Part shown: one piece after another, positions 1 to 8,061 of the stretch
Layout of the letters: each line of letters opens with the position of its first letter
Numbering within the stretch: the first letter of the stretch is position 1
NCBI GenBank assembly: GCA_037968995.1
Contig: JBBKWP010000162.1
Location: forward strand, 1-38,519
DNA from: JAEXNA01 sp037968995
Lineage (GTDB): Bacteria; Vulcanimicrobiota; Xenobia; Xenobiales; JADMJV01
Direction: 5' to 3'
DNA length: 38,519 nucleotides
The notes under the pieces: model-generated
Seen by the model: the letters and a program-made list of their open reading frames with translations, nothing else
Databases searched by the model: none
What the model was told of the DNA's origin: nothing
Program-made: the position numbers and the translations under genes

Positions 1-245
1 AAATCCTTGTCGGCGTCGCGCATCATGCGTTCGATGGCATCCACGTCCGTGAGGTCGGCCGGTGCGAAGCGGACTCTCCCCACTCCATTTTTTCCTAGGC
101 TTCCCAAAAGTTCCGTCACTTTGTCCGGAGCGATCAGGCCGTTGACGCTGACATCGTACCCTTCGCGAACCAGTCTGGAAGCAATTCCGTAGCCGATCCC
201 TGAGGTTCCGCCCGTCACGAGAGCGTGTTTCTTCAGTCGTTTCAT
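1..245 (-). CDS. 3-hydroxybutyrate dehydrogenase-like SDR (partial, N-terminal part)
   Basis: This is the first ~81 residues of a short-chain dehydrogenase; the rest lies beyond the window edge. Visible is the Rossmann NAD-binding motif TGGTSGIG at residues 11-18, then an Asn-Gly after the second strand and an Ala-Asp-Leu segment before helix 4. That layout is typical of D-3-hydroxybutyrate dehydrogenase, which oxidises 3-hydroxybutyrate to acetoacetate in the cytosol. The ATG at 245 has a strong Shine-Dalgarno (AAGGAG, about 5 nt away). The gene begins 14 bp after a GntP-family permease, and this pairing supports hydroxybutyrate use. The catalytic Tyr-x-x-x-Lys is outside the window, so another SDR substrate remains possible. 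Confidence 0.75.
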   Translation of the reverse strand, partial: MKRLKKHALVTGGTSGIGYGIASRLVREGYDVSVNGLIAPDKVTELLGSLGKNGVGRVRFAPADLTDVDAIERMMRDADKD

Positions 246-259
246 TCTCTCTCCTTGCT

Positions 260-1645
260 CTAAACCCAGCCAGTTGTATAATAGATTGCGATCACTACGA
301 AGACCGCCGCGGTCTTCAGACAGGTGATAGCGAAAATGTCACGGTAGGACTGCTTGTGAGTCATCCCGGTGATCATTAACAGTGTGATCACTGCACCGTT
401 GTGGGGAAGTGTATCCATCCCACCAGAGGCCATCGAAGCCACCCTGTGAAGAACCTCGAACGGAATATCAGCCTGCAAGGCGGCGGCTTTGAAATTCTCT
501 GCCATGGCCGCCAACGCGATACTCATTCCCCCAGACGCCGACCCCGTGATACCGGCCAGTAAATTCACCGACACCGCTTCGTTGAGCAACGGGTCCGAAA
601 TCGCGCCGGCCAGAAACTTTTTCACAATAGCGAACCCGGGTAGTGAAGCGACCACCGCTCCGAAACCGTACTCTGACCCTGTGTTGAGCGCCGCCAGCAT
701 GGCCCCGCCCACCGCCTTATCCATACCCACCTGAATATGTCCTTTGAGACGCCCAAATCCGAGAACCGCCGCCAAAAAGATCCCTCCGATGAGGGCCACT
801 TCAATGGCGTAAATTCCCGCCATTTTGGACAAGTGAACCTCTACATCGCTCTCGATTCCAAAACTGGACAGCGGAATGTCTTTAGGCTCCACGCCGGCCA
901 AATAGCGACTGAAGGTGAAGTTGACAAGGGCCACCGACATCAGCGGTAAGAAGGCCAAAATTGGGGAAGGAAGCCCGAGGTCTAACAGTCCTTCGGTTGG
1001 AAGTTCGTCCTCGTACTCCTGAGGTCCGAGGGTTCGTTTGCGCCGCTCCAAGTAGATCATCCCCGTGGTCAAGACGAACAGCGCGCCGCACACTCCTAAG
1101 ATGGGAGCGGCATAGAGCGTCGTTCCGAAAAAAGTGGTCGGAATCACGTTTTGGATTTGAGGAGTTCCCGGGAGCGCATCCATGGTGAAGGTGAAGGACC
1201 CTAAAGCTATCGTTCCGGGGATGAGGCGTTCAGCGATACGCGAGCGCCGAAATAACGCTTTGGCGAACGGGTAGACCGCGAAGGCTACCACGAAGAGTGA
1301 AACGCCGCCGTAAGTCAAGACCGCGCACGCTAAGACGACCGCCCCCATCGTGTGCCGCTCCCCAAGGACGCCGACAATCCACGCGGAGATCGAGGCCGCC
1401 GACCCGGTCAACTCCATCAACTTGCCGAACAGTGCGCCAAGCAGAAAGACGGGCAGATAGAGGGCGATAAAATCGACCATCGCCTTCATGAAGAGTCCCG
1501 AGAAAGCCGGCAGCATGGCTTGCGGCCCCAACGCTAATCCGATGGCGAGTAGCGCGCAGAGTGGGGCGCCGACAATGACCGAAAAGCCGCGATAAGCAAC
1601 CATCATGAGCAGACCGAGAGCTAAGACGAGAATGAGTACGGACAC
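260..1645 (-). CDS. GntP-family permease (probable hydroxybutyrate/organic acid transporter)
   Basis: A 461-residue, strongly hydrophobic polytopic protein with roughly a dozen membrane segments and the Gly-rich loops of the GntP (gluconate/H+ symporter) family. Near the C-terminus it has the pattern SGGMDTLPHNGAVITLL, seen in the branch annotated as D-beta-hydroxybutyrate permease. It should import a small carboxylate across the inner membrane with protons. The start is GTG at 1645 with GAGGA about 10 nt upstream. It is followed after 14 bp by the 3-hydroxybutyrate dehydrogenase-like gene, so the two are probably one operon for uptake and oxidation of 3-hydroxybutyrate. Family assignment is firm; the substrate is inferred from the neighbour. 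Confidence 0.85.
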   Translation of the reverse strand: MSVLILVLALGLLMMVAYRGFSVIVGAPLCALLAIGLALGPQAMLPAFSGLFMKAMVDFIALYLPVFLLGALFGKLMELTGSAASISAWIVGVLGERHTMGAVVLACAVLTYGGVSLFVVAFAVYPFAKALFRRSRIAERLIPGTIALGSFTFTMDALPGTPQIQNVIPTTFFGTTLYAAPILGVCGALFVLTTGMIYLERRKRTLGPQEYEDELPTEGLLDLGLPSPILAFLPLMSVALVNFTFSRYLAGVEPKDIPLSSFGIESDVEVHLSKMAGIYAIEVALIGGIFLAAVLGFGRLKGHIQVGMDKAVGGAMLAALNTGSEYGFGAVVASLPGFAIVKKFLAGAISDPLLNEAVSVNLLAGITGSASGGMSIALAAMAENFKAAALQADIPFEVLHRVASMASGGMDTLPHNGAVITLLMITGMTHKQSYRDIFAITCLKTAAVFVVIAIYYTTGWV

Positions 1646-1736
1646 ACCGCAGTGTTCCTCGTAATGCGTGCGCCGCCTGCCAGAAAGTCAGGGTCGACCG
1701 CTTAAGAAAAGCGCCGTGAAGCGGAGCGAATCGAGA

Positions 1737-2735
1737 TCAGTTGACTGGGGAAGAAGACTCTCGACAGGCGGCCGCTTCAATATCGAGAAGGACCTGATTG
1801 TTCGCATCCAACATCTGAAACCGATGAGTCGCTTCCGAGGTCTGTGCGTGTCGAAAAATCGCGATAACTTTGACGGACGGGTCCTCTTTAAAGTGGTCCT
1901 TCAACCCCTTGAGCCCGGTGAAAATAAACTCCCGAGACCTTACGCCGGGTTGCCCCCCTCTGAGGCGAACCTGAAGCTGTTGCCCCGCCCGCAAGTAGCC
2001 AACTAAGGTGGCCTGAGCCATGACCGGAATTCGGTGCCACTCTATAACGTTGAGCGTGGGGAGCGGCGCCGCTGGCTCCAAAACCTCTAGGTCGACGGCA
2101 ACAGAGGGCTCTTCTTGCAAAATTCTTGAAGAGATGTCACTTTCGTCGCGGGTAACGAGCAGATCCCGATAAAGGCCGATAATTTCTTGGGATCGTTCAT
2201 CGATTGAAGTAAAACGTAGTCCGATGCGAAAACGTCCCCGTTCCTGCTGTCGGCACCATGCCACGACCGCGGAAGCTTCGATGGAGGGCAAGGTGTTGGT
2301 GTCAAACTCTATCCGTAGCAAAACAGTCGATCCTAGTTCGACACCGGAGGGCGCTTCAACTTGAAGGCCGCCTTCGGAGATATCGACCGTCATCACACGG
2401 AATCCGGGCAAACTTCTCGATAGGACACACAGGTGACATGACACCCTGGGAGCCGAGCGGGCGGAGGAATCCTGAGACAAGCTCGGCGGGATCTCCAAAC
2501 CTGTCAGGTCCGGATGGTCGACCAAGAACTTTCCGGCCAGCAGAAAGCCTCCGCAATCGGCGGCCCGACAAGAGATCACGACCATAGGCACAGACGGAGT
2601 TCGACGGCCATTGGCTCCACTGACTCGAACGGGAATCTGAGTTCCCACAGGGACCGCGGTTTCAGCCCTCACCAACGTGTACTCGGTCGAATGCTCGACC
2701 AACTCTACTCGGTAGCCGAAGAATTTCTCTAGCAT
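1737..2735 (-). CDS. PilZ-domain protein
   Basis: About 332 residues. The central part carries the two PilZ signatures for cyclic di-GMP binding: RxxxR at residues 93-97 (R-S-A-P-R) and DxSxxG at 118-123 (D-I-S-E-G-G), followed by a beta-rich stretch. The ~90 residues before and ~110 after the domain match nothing I recognise, and I see no signal peptide or membrane segment. A longer frame runs up to 2777, but the ATG at 2735 has a strong Shine-Dalgarno (AGGGGG), so I chose it. It is transcribed away from the methyltransferase-PSD gene. It is likely a cytosolic c-di-GMP receptor; its output is unknown. Confidence 0.8.
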   Translation of the reverse strand: MLEKFFGYRVELVEHSTEYTLVRAETAVPVGTQIPVRVSGANGRRTPSVPMVVISCRAADCGGFLLAGKFLVDHPDLTGLEIPPSLSQDSSARSAPRVSCHLCVLSRSLPGFRVMTVDISEGGLQVEAPSGVELGSTVLLRIEFDTNTLPSIEASAVVAWCRQQERGRFRIGLRFTSIDERSQEIIGLYRDLLVTRDESDISSRILQEEPSVAVDLEVLEPAAPLPTLNVIEWHRIPVMAQATLVGYLRAGQQLQVRLRGGQPGVRSREFIFTGLKGLKDHFKEDPSVKVIAIFRHAQTSEATHRFQMLDANNQVLLDIEAAACRESSSPVN

Positions 2736-2837
2736 AGTGACCCCCTGGATGTTGATGTGAAATCCATCATCTCCCATCGAGAGACAAAATGAGGTAACCC
2801 TAATGTTAACAACTGTTCAGAAACCCAAAGGAAATTT

Positions 2838-4199
2838 TTGTCCCCACGGGAACGGACCCGGATGAGTCTCCGTGATAAATACCTTTTCTTTCAACAAGTT
2901 GCTTCCGATTTCAAAGACGTTGGGGCGGTCTTCCCTACCGGCGGTTCTGCTGCTCGAGCCCTGTGCTCTGAGATCCGGCGTCGACGCGGCGCCAAGCGTA
3001 TCCTCGAAGTCGGATGTGGCACCGGACCTGTTACTGAGCAGATTCTCGAAAATATGTCGTCGGACGACCGACTAACGATCTGCGACCTCAACGAGAGCTT
3101 TCTCAATTACGTCAAGAACCGTTTTGCCTCTGAGCCCAAGTTCAAGAAAAAGGCTTCTCAGGTGGACTTCTATTTGGGCGACATCACTGAGTACGATCAC
3201 GAGAACGAGTTTGATCTCGTCATCTCCTCCATCCCGTTCACCACCTTGACCGCTCCACTTCTCCGCAAAGTTCTGGACCACTATCGGTACCTATTGAAGC
3301 CGGGCGGCACCATGACTTACATTGAGTACGCCTATTTTCGGGACATTCGCGACGCACTGCAGCCTATCAACAAAGATGAGCACTTCGAGGAAGTTAGCGT
3401 GATCATTCGTGACATGCTCGATGCCCACGAATACCGTGCCGAGCTGATCCGGTCCAATTTTCCGCCCGCCTTCGTACGTTCACTGCGCTTTGATGAGGCC
3501 GAAGCCGAAACAGCCAATATCATGAAACCCGATCCAGAACAACGCCGGGTCAAAATTGGTCCCATGGCCTTCGCGTCCGACGGAATCCCGGTTTTCGGGA
3601 CCTTTCTTGGTGCCGGAGTACTCTGGAAGATATTGAACAAAAAGGGCTGGCCCATTCCCTTTGTCCTAGCCGGATTAGCCGCTTGGTTTCACCGTGACCC
3701 CAAGCGACTCGTGATCGCCGACCGGTCACTATGTCTCGCGGCAGCCGACGGTCAGGTCATCGGGGTCCGAGATGTCCGCCATCCACGAATGGGCGACACC
3801 ACTTGGACCAGAATTGAAACCTTTCTCTCTCCCACCAACGTTCACATCAATCGTTCACCGGTGGCGGGTCGAGTCATCGACCGTTGGGAGGAGCCGGGAG
3901 GCTATTCACCCGCCTTTCTCGGGGATGCCGAAAACAACGACTCCAGCTACATCGTTTTAGAAGCCGAGCACGGACGTTGTGCCATCGCCCAACGCAGCGG
4001 AGTCTTGGCACGCAAGATCTTCACTTGGTGTCAAAAAGGCGAGTTGATGACCCAGGGCGAGCGCTACGGCTTAATTCGTCTAGGCTCTCGCACCGACATC
4101 TACATTCCCAAAGACAGCGCCGAAGTGTTGGTCCAGGTGGGTGACAAAGTCGTCGCCGGGCGGACACCGGTCGCCAAGTTCAACAAGGTCAAGAACTAA
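2838..4199 (+). CDS. Fusion: phospholipid N-methyltransferase + phosphatidylserine decarboxylase
   Basis: A 453-residue protein with two enzyme domains. Residues ~10-215 are a class I SAM methyltransferase of the PmtA type (motif I ILEVGCGTG at 55-63, then an acidic residue after strand 2 and a D-L-V-I-S-S-I-P motif). Residues ~235-453 are a short-form phosphatidylserine decarboxylase with FHRDPKR, an ADG motif, NVHINRSPVAG and, near the end, RLGSRTDIYIP. In that motif G416-S417 is the expected self-cleavage site; Ser417 would become the pyruvoyl cofactor on a ~37-residue alpha chain. Together the domains would turn phosphatidylserine into phosphatidylethanolamine and methylate it towards phosphatidylcholine. 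The start is TTG with AAAGGA upstream; ATG 2862 is an alternative. The next, convergent gene encodes phosphatidylserine synthase. Confidence 0.85.
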   Translation: MSPRERTRMSLRDKYLFFQQVASDFKDVGAVFPTGGSAARALCSEIRRRRGAKRILEVGCGTGPVTEQILENMSSDDRLTICDLNESFLNYVKNRFASEPKFKKKASQVDFYLGDITEYDHENEFDLVISSIPFTTLTAPLLRKVLDHYRYLLKPGGTMTYIEYAYFRDIRDALQPINKDEHFEEVSVIIRDMLDAHEYRAELIRSNFPPAFVRSLRFDEAEAETANIMKPDPEQRRVKIGPMAFASDGIPVFGTFLGAGVLWKILNKKGWPIPFVLAGLAAWFHRDPKRLVIADRSLCLAAADGQVIGVRDVRHPRMGDTTWTRIETFLSPTNVHINRSPVAGRVIDRWEEPGGYSPAFLGDAENNDSSYIVLEAEHGRCAIAQRSGVLARKIFTWCQKGELMTQGERYGLIRLGSRTDIYIPKDSAEVLVQVGDKVVAGRTPVAKFNKVKN

Positions 4200-4238
4200 A
4201 TATCTGAGCTTGACCGACACGGCAGTTCAAGAAACCAA

Positions 4239-4264
4239 AGGCGCCCCTTCTAGGGCGTCTTTTT
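4239..4264. terminator. Shared convergent terminator
   Basis: An 8-bp stem (AGGCGCCC paired with GGGCGTCT, one G-T pair) with a 6-nt loop, followed on the plus strand by a T run. It lies between the fusion gene and the convergent synthase gene and overlaps the stop codon of the latter. On the minus strand the T tract is weaker (TTTGGTTT), so it is best for the plus strand. Confidence 0.75.
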
Positions 4265-4990
4265 CATGGCCCCGAGAACGGGACCGGAGGCCACGTAGGC
4301 CAGACAACCGAGCGCCGCGGCCGAACTGAGGTCCCAGATTGCGAAGAGCCCAAAAGCTACAAACATCGGGACTGGTATTCGGCCGAGTTGACCGAATTTA
4401 GGGTAAGGGAAATTGCTCACCATCAGAAATCCTAGCACTCCCTGCCAGGCTAGGCCTATCACCGGGTCAAGGTTGGGGTGAGTCAGGTAGATGGCTGCGA
4501 TCAAGAGAGCGACGCCGGTGGTCGGCATCCCCTGGAAAAGTCCACCGCTCGTGGGATCGACATTAAATCGCGCGAGGCGGAAAGCGCCACAGAGCGTGAA
4601 GATCGCGCCGGCCAAAATCTGGTAGATCAACGGCACTTGACCGTGGAACCAGAAGAACAGCAAGACCGAATTGGCCACAACGAACGAGGTCAGATCGGCC
4701 AGTGAGTCAAGTTCGGCGCCCATCTTTGAGAAGACAGACCAGTGCCGTGCCAAGAGCCCGTCAAGAGCGTCGAGGATCATGCCCAAGATAAGACATAGCA
4801 CGGCCCATCGCCCTTCTCCAAAGGAGGCTAGAACGATGGAAGTGACTCCCATCAGGAGATTCCCTCCGGTGACCAGGTTCACGATATTTGTTTTTAACTG
4901 TTTTTGGGCTACCACAATACACACGGTTCCCGAATCCCCAAAGCCACCCCTGCCGGAAGAATGCTTCCCGTTGCGGATTCTTCGGTCCAC
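4250..4990 (-). CDS. pssA: CDP-diacylglycerol-serine O-phosphatidyltransferase (phosphatidylserine synthase)
   Basis: A polytopic membrane protein with the complete CDP-alcohol phosphotransferase motif D-x2-DG-x2-AR-x8-G-x3-D-x3-D: D74, D77, G78, A81, R82, G91, D95 and D99. It transfers serine onto CDP-diacylglycerol at the inner membrane to make phosphatidylserine. The neighbouring convergent fusion enzyme would use that product, which favours serine over glycerol or inositol as substrate. The first ~22 residues are Gly/Arg-rich and unlike the family; a GTG near 4924 with a GGGGA upstream may be the true start. It lies 15 bp behind the lipoprotein gene and may be cotranscribed with it. Confidence 0.85.
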   Translation of the reverse strand: MDRRIRNGKHSSGRGGFGDSGTVCIVVAQKQLKTNIVNLVTGGNLLMGVTSIVLASFGEGRWAVLCLILGMILDALDGLLARHWSVFSKMGAELDSLADLTSFVVANSVLLFFWFHGQVPLIYQILAGAIFTLCGAFRLARFNVDPTSGGLFQGMPTTGVALLIAAIYLTHPNLDPVIGLAWQGVLGFLMVSNFPYPKFGQLGRIPVPMFVAFGLFAIWDLSSAAALGCLAYVASGPVLGAMKKTP

Positions 4991-5005
4991 CGCCCATCAT
5001 CTGGG

Positions 5006-6094
5006 CTAAAGGGCCAGCAGGCCTCGGATGGTCTGATTGACCGGGTCTGTCGCAGAAAAACGTCGGTTCGGGAAAGGATTTCCTTGGAGTTCGCTCACGC
5101 CATCAAAGACGAGGACATCCGCTCCGTTGGCCAGGTAGAGATTCCCAGATCCCGTCAGCACAAACTGGCCGGGTTCGTTGATCCTGGTGTTGCCGCCATT
5201 GATGACACGCGTGGGCGCTTGGTTGTTTCGATCGATGTCGAAATCCGAAAAATAGAGCAGGCTCTTCGAGCCACGGTCACCGAGAAGCAACCCATTGGCA
5301 CTGTCATAGAGGCCGTAGGTCAAGTTCAGAAAGCCGGTAGCTTGCCCGGACACCCTACCGCTTGGGGAACGATCGCCGTTGATGCTTCGGAAATCCGTGA
5401 ACGTCAAAACCTGGGTCGGATTGATCACTGTCAGTTGATCTATAGAAGGGCGAACGATGAATGCCGCGGGGTTCAAGATCAAGGTCGAGGGGCCTTCGAT
5501 GCGCCGAATTGGGGCCACCTCGCCATTGATCGTCGAAGCCGAGGGATAGACGAGAATGCGATTCGCCCCTCTATCTAGTACGTAGAGTTCGTCGGCGTCC
5601 GAGTCCACATAGGCCTGAACTGGCGCTACCAACTCGGTGGCGGGGCCGGTCAGAATACGTGCCGGTGGAGCGTTTCCAGTAATTTTCAGAGGTTCGGCGA
5701 AAAAAAGAACGGCGATCGACCCCTCGTCACAAACGACCAAGTCGCTGCTCGTGGGGTCTAGGGCCAGGTACTGAGGACGCGTCATCCGTGTCAGATTGCC
5801 TGTCACAGCGGGTTCGGTGACCGATGTGCTATCGAGTGTACTGATGTTCTTAAAGCGCCGCAAAGCGTTCGCTCCGACATCACTGAACATCAAGGTTCCG
5901 CTACCGCTCCCCGAGTCACCAGGGGAGTCCGGGTCCGCGGCGTCTCCCGTGCTGGTGCCGCAATCGGGCCCAAAGGCGGAAGTCGTGTCCTCTTCAGCAC
6001 AGTCGCATCCGACCAGCAAAAGACACAGAACCAGGGCCAAAAGAGCATTGAGGCGCCGGGTCCGGCCTCTCATTTTAAACGTGCGAATTTCCAT
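5006..6094 (-). CDS. Lipoprotein with propeller-like repeats, function unknown
   Basis: About 363 residues. After a short basic N-terminus there is a hydrophobic segment ending in the lipobox LVGC, so the mature protein should be a lipidated, envelope-attached protein. An acidic Ser/Gly/Asp-rich linker follows. The rest is a run of ~40-50-residue beta-rich units with patterns such as ELYVLDRGANRILVY and LLLGDRGSKSLLYF, which resemble NHL or other six-bladed propeller repeats. I see no catalytic motif. ATG 6094 and ATG 6073 are both possible starts, neither with a clear ribosome-binding site; the open frame itself runs to a TTG at 6169. Binding of a partner or polymer at the cell surface is a guess. 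Confidence 0.7.
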   Translation of the reverse strand: MEIRTFKMRGRTRRLNALLALVLCLLLVGCDCAEEDTTSAFGPDCGTSTGDAADPDSPGDSGSGSGTLMFSDVGANALRRFKNISTLDSTSVTEPAVTGNLTRMTRPQYLALDPTSSDLVVCDEGSIAVLFFAEPLKITGNAPPARILTGPATELVAPVQAYVDSDADELYVLDRGANRILVYPSASTINGEVAPIRRIEGPSTLILNPAAFIVRPSIDQLTVINPTQVLTFTDFRSINGDRSPSGRVSGQATGFLNLTYGLYDSANGLLLGDRGSKSLLYFSDFDIDRNNQAPTRVINGGNTRINEPGQFVLTGSGNLYLANGADVLVFDGVSELQGNPFPNRRFSATDPVNQTIRGLLAL

Positions 6095-6202
6095 GGCACC
6101 ACGTTTGACGGTCTTGTCAGACTTCCTAGGAAGGTGCACCTGCGATGCAACCTTCAGCACCAGAGCCAAAGTGAAGCGTTCACCGCCGGTGCCAAGCGCA
6201 AG

Positions 6203-6460
6203 CTAATTGATGTAGACTCTCTTGCCGCACGGAGAATTCCAAACGTGTCCAGCCTCGACGGGCGATTGAGGTGCCGTCACTCGTTCGGCGGAACGTAGAG
6301 CAGGCGTCAAGTCCGTGATGGTACGACGCATGTCTTGCATACTCACTTGCTGCGACGCTACCCGCATCCCTCGAGATGCTCGCAGGAGCCTCGTTCGACG
6401 CAGCCCGGCAAATAGTATCACCAGAACCAAGGCGGTCATCGCCCATCCAATCTCCGGCAC
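6203..6460 (-). CDS. Small single-pass membrane protein, unknown
   Basis: An 85-residue product with one hydrophobic helix at about residues 6-20 followed by an Arg-rich junction and a polar tail, suggesting an N-out, C-in anchor with a cytosolic domain. I recognise no family. It is likely real because its GTG start at 6460 has a perfect GGAGG 8 nt upstream. It is divergent from the lytic transglycosylase gene, so 6461-6626 should hold promoters for both. Confidence 0.6.
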   Translation of the reverse strand: MPEIGWAMTALVLVILFAGLRRTRLLRASRGMRVASQQVSMQDMRRTITDLTPALRSAERVTAPQSPVEAGHVWNSPCGKRVYIN

Positions 6461-6626
6461 GTTAGGATTCCTCCAAAAATGACACAGCCCGAAATGGGCC
6501 TCGTCTTGGTATGGTTAGCGAAGCCAGATGACGAATCCTCCCAATCTTAGGTCCTGCGGGCGTGTCCGCGTGGAATCATTTGCTGCCTGGACGAGGAGGA
6601 CAGGATTCGGGTCAGAACCCACTCCT

Positions 6627-7343
6627 ATGCCGGGGAAGTATCTCTATCTAGCCATCGCGGGCCTTTCAATCCTACAGTATTTTTTGCTGACTGGGATTCG
6701 AGCCGAACACATCGCGCTCGATCACGCCGAACGCATCTCCCGTGAAGCAAATCGAACTTTTTCTCACCTCGTCGACCTCATCTCCGACAGCGGAAACGGA
6801 CTGCGTGGGAGCTTCTCTGTAGACGAGGTGGAACCCGTGGCCGCCCCCAAAATGGAAGTGGTCAACGGCGACACCTCCACGCTCATCTTTGCTAAGGATC
6901 AAGATCTCAAGCGAATCATGGCTCACTACGGCGACTACTACCAAGTCGACCCGCTGCTGGTCGAACTCATCATCGAACAGGAGTCGGCCTTCGATCCTTT
7001 CGCCCTCTCCCCGACCGGAGCCATGGGGCTGATGCAATTGATGCCCGACACCGCCTGGCTTCTGGGCGTCAACGACCCTTGGGACCCGGAGCAGAACATT
7101 GAAGGCGGCGTTCGCTATTTCGCGGAGCAGATGGACCGTTTCGGCAGCGTCGAATTGGCTTTGGCCGCCTACAACGCCGGACCCGGAGCGGTAGAAACTT
7201 GGGGCGGCGTGCCTCCCTATCCGGAAACGGTCAACTACGTGAACGCGATTTTGGGACGATATCTGGCCGAAAACGAAGTGCGTGCGAGCGTTGAGACAGA
7301 AAAGTCCGTTTCCGAAGAAGGCTACGACGCCCCCAGAGACTAG
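6627..7343 (+). CDS. Membrane-anchored lytic transglycosylase (SLT family)
   Basis: A 238-residue protein from the chosen start: an N-terminal uncleaved membrane helix (residues ~5-22), a ~70-residue linker, then a soluble lytic transglycosylase domain. The catalytic Glu is E119 (EQES), followed by GAMGLMQLMP at 131-140 and AYNAGP at 181-186, all hallmark motifs. It would cut the MurNAc-GlcNAc bond of peptidoglycan with formation of 1,6-anhydroMurNAc, outside the inner membrane. The frame is open back to an ATG at 6528, but that extension looks non-coding and would put 33 polar residues ahead of the helix. No good ribosome-binding site is visible at either start. GreA follows about 150 bp later. 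Confidence 0.88.
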   Translation: MPGKYLYLAIAGLSILQYFLLTGIRAEHIALDHAERISREANRTFSHLVDLISDSGNGLRGSFSVDEVEPVAAPKMEVVNGDTSTLIFAKDQDLKRIMAHYGDYYQVDPLLVELIIEQESAFDPFALSPTGAMGLMQLMPDTAWLLGVNDPWDPEQNIEGGVRYFAEQMDRFGSVELALAAYNAGPGAVETWGGVPPYPETVNYVNAILGRYLAENEVRASVETEKSVSEEGYDAPRD

Positions 7344-7496
7344 GAAGGCAACCCCACCTAGGGAGCCAACCGGAAACCTCTAGAGCACGTTTGGGAAATC
7401 GCGTTTTTTTTTCTTCCGCGAGCAGGAACTTTAACCCCGAAAGAGTACTCCGTAGGTCGGTTGACGTTCAAGGCGTCTGACCGAAGAGGAGTTTTG

Positions 7497-7979
7497 ATGC
7501 GCGACGAAATCATTCCGATGACAGAACAAGGCTTCAACATGTACCAGGCTAAGCTGGCACGTTTGAAGACCACCGAGAGAACGGCCGTCGCCGAGCGAAT
7601 TCGGCAAGCCAAAGAGTTTGGAGATATCTCCGACAACGCTGAGTATGAAACGGCGAAATCCGACCAGGCCTTCATCGAGGGCGAGATCATCCAACTGGAA
7701 AATCTCCTTCGACGAGCCAAGATCATCGACAGAAACGAACTGACCACCGACGCGGTGCATATCGGTTCTACTGTTGGAATCAAGGACGAAGCCACGAAAA
7801 CGATCTACACGATGACTCTGGTCGGGACTTCGGAAGCTGACATTGAAGCTGGGCGAATCTCCAATGAGTCACCGATTGGTGCCGCCATTCTCGACCAGAA
7901 ACTCAATGCCACCGTTCAAGTGAAAACCCCCAGGGGCTTGAACAAGTATTCCGTAGTGAAGATCGAAACCACCATCTAG
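7497..7979 (+). CDS. greA: Transcription elongation factor GreA
   Basis: 160 residues from this start, the usual GreA length. The N-terminal half is the antiparallel coiled coil, with the conserved tip region around D-I-S-D-N-A-E-Y whose acidic residues enter the RNA polymerase secondary channel. The C-terminal half is the FKBP-like domain that docks on polymerase. It rescues backtracked polymerase by stimulating transcript cleavage. ATG 7497 has GAGGAG 6 nt upstream; a longer frame from 7461 is not supported. A strong terminator follows immediately. Confidence 0.95.
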   Translation: MRDEIIPMTEQGFNMYQAKLARLKTTERTAVAERIRQAKEFGDISDNAEYETAKSDQAFIEGEIIQLENLLRRAKIIDRNELTTDAVHIGSTVGIKDEATKTIYTMTLVGTSEADIEAGRISNESPIGAAILDQKLNATVQVKTPRGLNKYSVVKIETTI

Positions 7980-8004
7980 AAATGACGGTTTCTCTTCGGA
8001 GATC

Positions 8005-8040
8005 AAAAGCGAGAGGCTTCAGAGTCTCTCGCTTTTTTTT
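8005..8040 (+). terminator. Rho-independent terminator after greA
   Basis: AGCGAGAG (8008-8015) pairs with CTCTCGCT (8026-8033) around a 10-nt loop, flanked by four A and followed by eight T. It is the strongest hairpin terminator in this part of the window. It ends only 21 bp before the next plus-strand gene. Confidence 0.92.
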
Positions 8041-8061
8041 CGGCCCTTCCAAGGACTTCAG

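Noticed and set aside
4904..5578. Plus-strand open frame of 224 codons
   Set aside because: Antisense to the lipoprotein and synthase genes, which have family motifs and a lipobox.
7400..7440. T-rich stretch with TCGCG/CGCGA as terminator of the transglycosylase gene
   Set aside because: The T run lies in the loop, not after the stem.
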